From: Methanobacteriota archaeon | Lineage (GTDB): Archaea; Thermoplasmatota; Poseidoniia; Poseidoniales; Poseidoniaceae | NCBI GenBank assembly: GCA_009936765.1 | Contig: JAACDL010000166.1 | Location: 1-7,418, forward strand | Length of the DNA stretch: 7,418 nucleotides | Direction of reading: 5' to 3' | Shown here: positions 5,999 to 7,418 of the stretch, piece by piece | Layout of the letters: each line of letters starts with the position of its first letter | Position numbering within the stretch: position 1 is the stretch's first letter | Program-made: the position numbers and the translations under genes | Notes under the pieces: generated by a model | Databases searched by the model: none | Seen by the model: only the letters and a program-made list of their open reading frames with translations | What the model was told of the DNA's origin: nothing

Positions 5999-7418
5999 AT
6001 GTCTGCCAAGGAAGCATTTTACGAGGTACTCGACAATATGTGGTCCGGGGGCCGAACGACTTCATTCAATGATGGCAGCGGAATCCAAAAGTTGCTCGGT
6101 TTCCGTACCAAATGGTATGCTGAAAAAATCCGCCCCCAACTTGAGGGAATGATTGATGGAAGTATCCATGATTTAGCTGGTTACGAAGATGAATTCTATT
6201 CTAGGGCATACGGGTTTCTGAAGAAGTACATTAATCCAAAAACGGGGACCATTCATTTCTATGATACATCCGCAAGTGAGGGTGTGTCTTTGACACCATT
6301 CAGTGCTGGAGATGACACAAGCCTGAGTTGGAAAACACAAGACTTGTACTACATCAAGAAGCAACAAATCCCTCAACCTATGACTGTCCCCGTTGGTGAA
6401 ACTGGTAAGCACATTCGATTTGAAATTGGAGATATTAATTCCTACATGACCGATGGAAGGGACCTCATATATGCGTATAATGGGCCCGCTGAGGCTGAGA
6501 CTGGTATTTCGATTTTGGTGGAAGCAACCACTAAAGGCAAAAAGACCAATGCCGAAAAGATTGCTAAATTGGCAAAAAAAGAAGGAATAGAAATACCAAT
6601 TGACGTCATAAATCGGGCCATTAATGACTTCAAATCCCAAACCAACGTGGACTTCTTTGTCAACAAGGATGCAGGTAAATTTTTACATAATAGGTTGAAT
6701 GAAGAGTCTGGAAAAAAACTCGTCAGTGAGATTGACCATACAGATGATAGTTTAATTCGCAGGGAACAATTCTATCGCAAGGTAATGGGGACGATAATTG
6801 ATTTATGTGCTCAATTCGAAGACGAACTTCGACGAATTTGGTTGAAACCAAAGTTTGTCTATAATTCTCATTATGTGATAACACTGGACAAGCTGGCAGA
6901 GAACACAGAACTGCTCGGAAAAATTGAGGCTCACGGGAACATGACAAAGTTCCAAGTTCCATTATGGAAAACTCTTGGAATTGTCGAAGAGGCGTTCCAC
7001 TTCCAGGACATTTTGGAAGAGGGTGCCTTGAATGAGGAATTTCAATACTTGCCAATTGACACCATGCATTTCCCAGACCTATTGCACGAAATCTTAGATT
7101 CGGCCTTCGATTCAATTGATGATGAGTTGGATGGTTGGCTGATTCATGCTGACAATTTCGCGGCCCTAAATAACATCAGAGACAAGTTCTCAAAGAGGAT
7201 TCAAACTGCATATCAAGACCCTCCTTTCAATACCGGAAGCGATGACAATTTTGAGTATATGGACAAATTCCAAGATTCAACTTGGCTTACAATGATGGAG
7301 AACAGGTTGGATTTGACACGAGAGATGATGCACAACGATGGAGCCATTTTCTTGCATCTTGACCATAATGCAAACCATTTGGGTAAGAAACTATTGAGTC
7401 AAATCTTCGGTAAAGACC
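5999..7418 (+). CDS. Type III Mod-like site-specific adenine DNA methyltransferase, N-terminal part (3' end outside window)
   Basis: The frame is open from ATG 5999 to the window edge, 473 codons without a stop. The catalytic region starts near residue 380: GWLIHADNFAALNNI (379-393) precedes motif IV, DPPFNTG (407-413), followed by STWLTMMENRLDLTREMM (427-444) and NDGAIFLHLDHN (446-457). This order matches beta-class, type III Mod-like N6-adenine enzymes; SAM motif I and the target-recognition region should lie downstream. Motif IV has Phe where DPPY is usual. The roughly 370-residue N-terminal region carries blocks I associate with long Mod-like methyltransferases: YEDEFYSRAYGFLKKY (62-77), SWKTQDLYYIK (110-120), TNVDFFVNKDAGKFL (215-229) and QFEDELRRIWLKPKFV (272-287). 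Such genes are often followed by a DEAD/DEAH-type helicase-restriction subunit, which would be to the right. The start is well supported by the TATA box and the AAGGGGA leader. Adenine specificity is inferred from motif IV. Confidence 0.9.
   Translation, partial: MSAKEAFYEVLDNMWSGGRTTSFNDGSGIQKLLGFRTKWYAEKIRPQLEGMIDGSIHDLAGYEDEFYSRAYGFLKKYINPKTGTIHFYDTSASEGVSLTPFSAGDDTSLSWKTQDLYYIKKQQIPQPMTVPVGETGKHIRFEIGDINSYMTDGRDLIYAYNGPAEAETGISILVEATTKGKKTNAEKIAKLAKKEGIEIPIDVINRAINDFKSQTNVDFFVNKDAGKFLHNRLNEESGKKLVSEIDHTDDSLIRREQFYRKVMGTIIDLCAQFEDELRRIWLKPKFVYNSHYVITLDKLAENTELLGKIEAHGNMTKFQVPLWKTLGIVEEAFHFQDILEEGALNEEFQYLPIDTMHFPDLLHEILDSAFDSIDDELDGWLIHADNFAALNNIRDKFSKRIQTAYQDPPFNTGSDDNFEYMDKFQDSTWLTMMENRLDLTREMMHNDGAIFLHLDHNANHLGKKLLSQIFGKD

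Noticed and set aside
6173..7115. Minus-strand open frames inside the methyltransferase region
   Set aside because: The plus-strand frame from 5999 is uninterrupted to the edge and carries clear methyltransferase motifs; the antisense frames have unnatural composition.
1..7418. CRISPR array, insertion sequence or integrase attachment sites
   Set aside because: No regularly spaced repeats, no transposase or integrase coding sequence and no terminal inverted repeats with flanking duplications were seen.

Overview
The window is a moderately AT-rich microbial segment carrying two DNA-repair genes, several small accessory genes, and a different DNA methyltransferase gene cut off at each edge. Six of the seven visible gene starts have no Shine-Dalgarno sequence, and several have an A/T-rich TATA-like box about 24-27 bases before the start codon. 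The clearest is CTATATATATGG upstream of the right-hand methyltransferase. This pattern fits leaderless archaeal transcription. Together with the mix of an iron-sulfur photolyase, a Nei-type glycosylase and short intergenic gaps, it makes a marine-type archaeon (for example a Thermoplasmatota / Marine Group II-like genome) my best guess. The assignment is inference: the same genes occur in bacteria, and no ribosomal or other taxonomic marker is present.

Layout, left to right. (1) Positions 1-593 (+) hold the C-terminal part of a TSPPY-type, probably N4-cytosine, DNA methyltransferase. (2) Positions 735-1115 (+) encode a four-helix DUF4149/TMEM205-like membrane protein whose TATA-like box is bracketed by a 7-bp inverted repeat. 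(3) Convergent to it, 1155-1979 (-) encodes a complete endonuclease VIII (Nei) with catalytic Pro/Glu/Lys and a C4 zinc finger. (4) Divergent from Nei, 2070-3701 (+) encodes a prokaryotic FeS-BCP photolyase, the (6-4) photolyase family, with all four cluster cysteines. (5) On the minus strand, 4182-3832 encodes an NTF2/SnoaL-like protein. A possible 45-codon ORF overlaps its stop codon (GTGA) and ends on the same TTAA as the photolyase. (6) Positions 5365-4313 (-) encode a GIY-YIG (T5orf172-type) protein with a long basic C-terminal region containing what looks like a duplicated G-x-x-G-I-x-G-V module. (7) Positions 5452-5733 (+) encode an unrecognised 93-residue protein. (8) Positions 5999-7418 (+) hold the first 473 codons of a large type III Mod-like adenine methyltransferase with a long N-terminal region; it runs off the window and sits behind a well-formed promoter with a repeated CAAAATTT element.

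Functionally, the centre (Nei plus photolyase, divergent over 90 bp) is a compact repair pair for oxidised bases and UV lesions. The flanks look accessory: two unrelated methyltransferases, a GIY-YIG protein and an unknown small gene resemble part of a restriction-modification or defence region. A possible undescribed unit is the divergent pair of T5orf172 fusion gene and 93-residue gene next to the long-N-terminus Mod protein. This is a hypothesis based on adjacency; cognate restriction or helicase genes, if any, lie outside the window.
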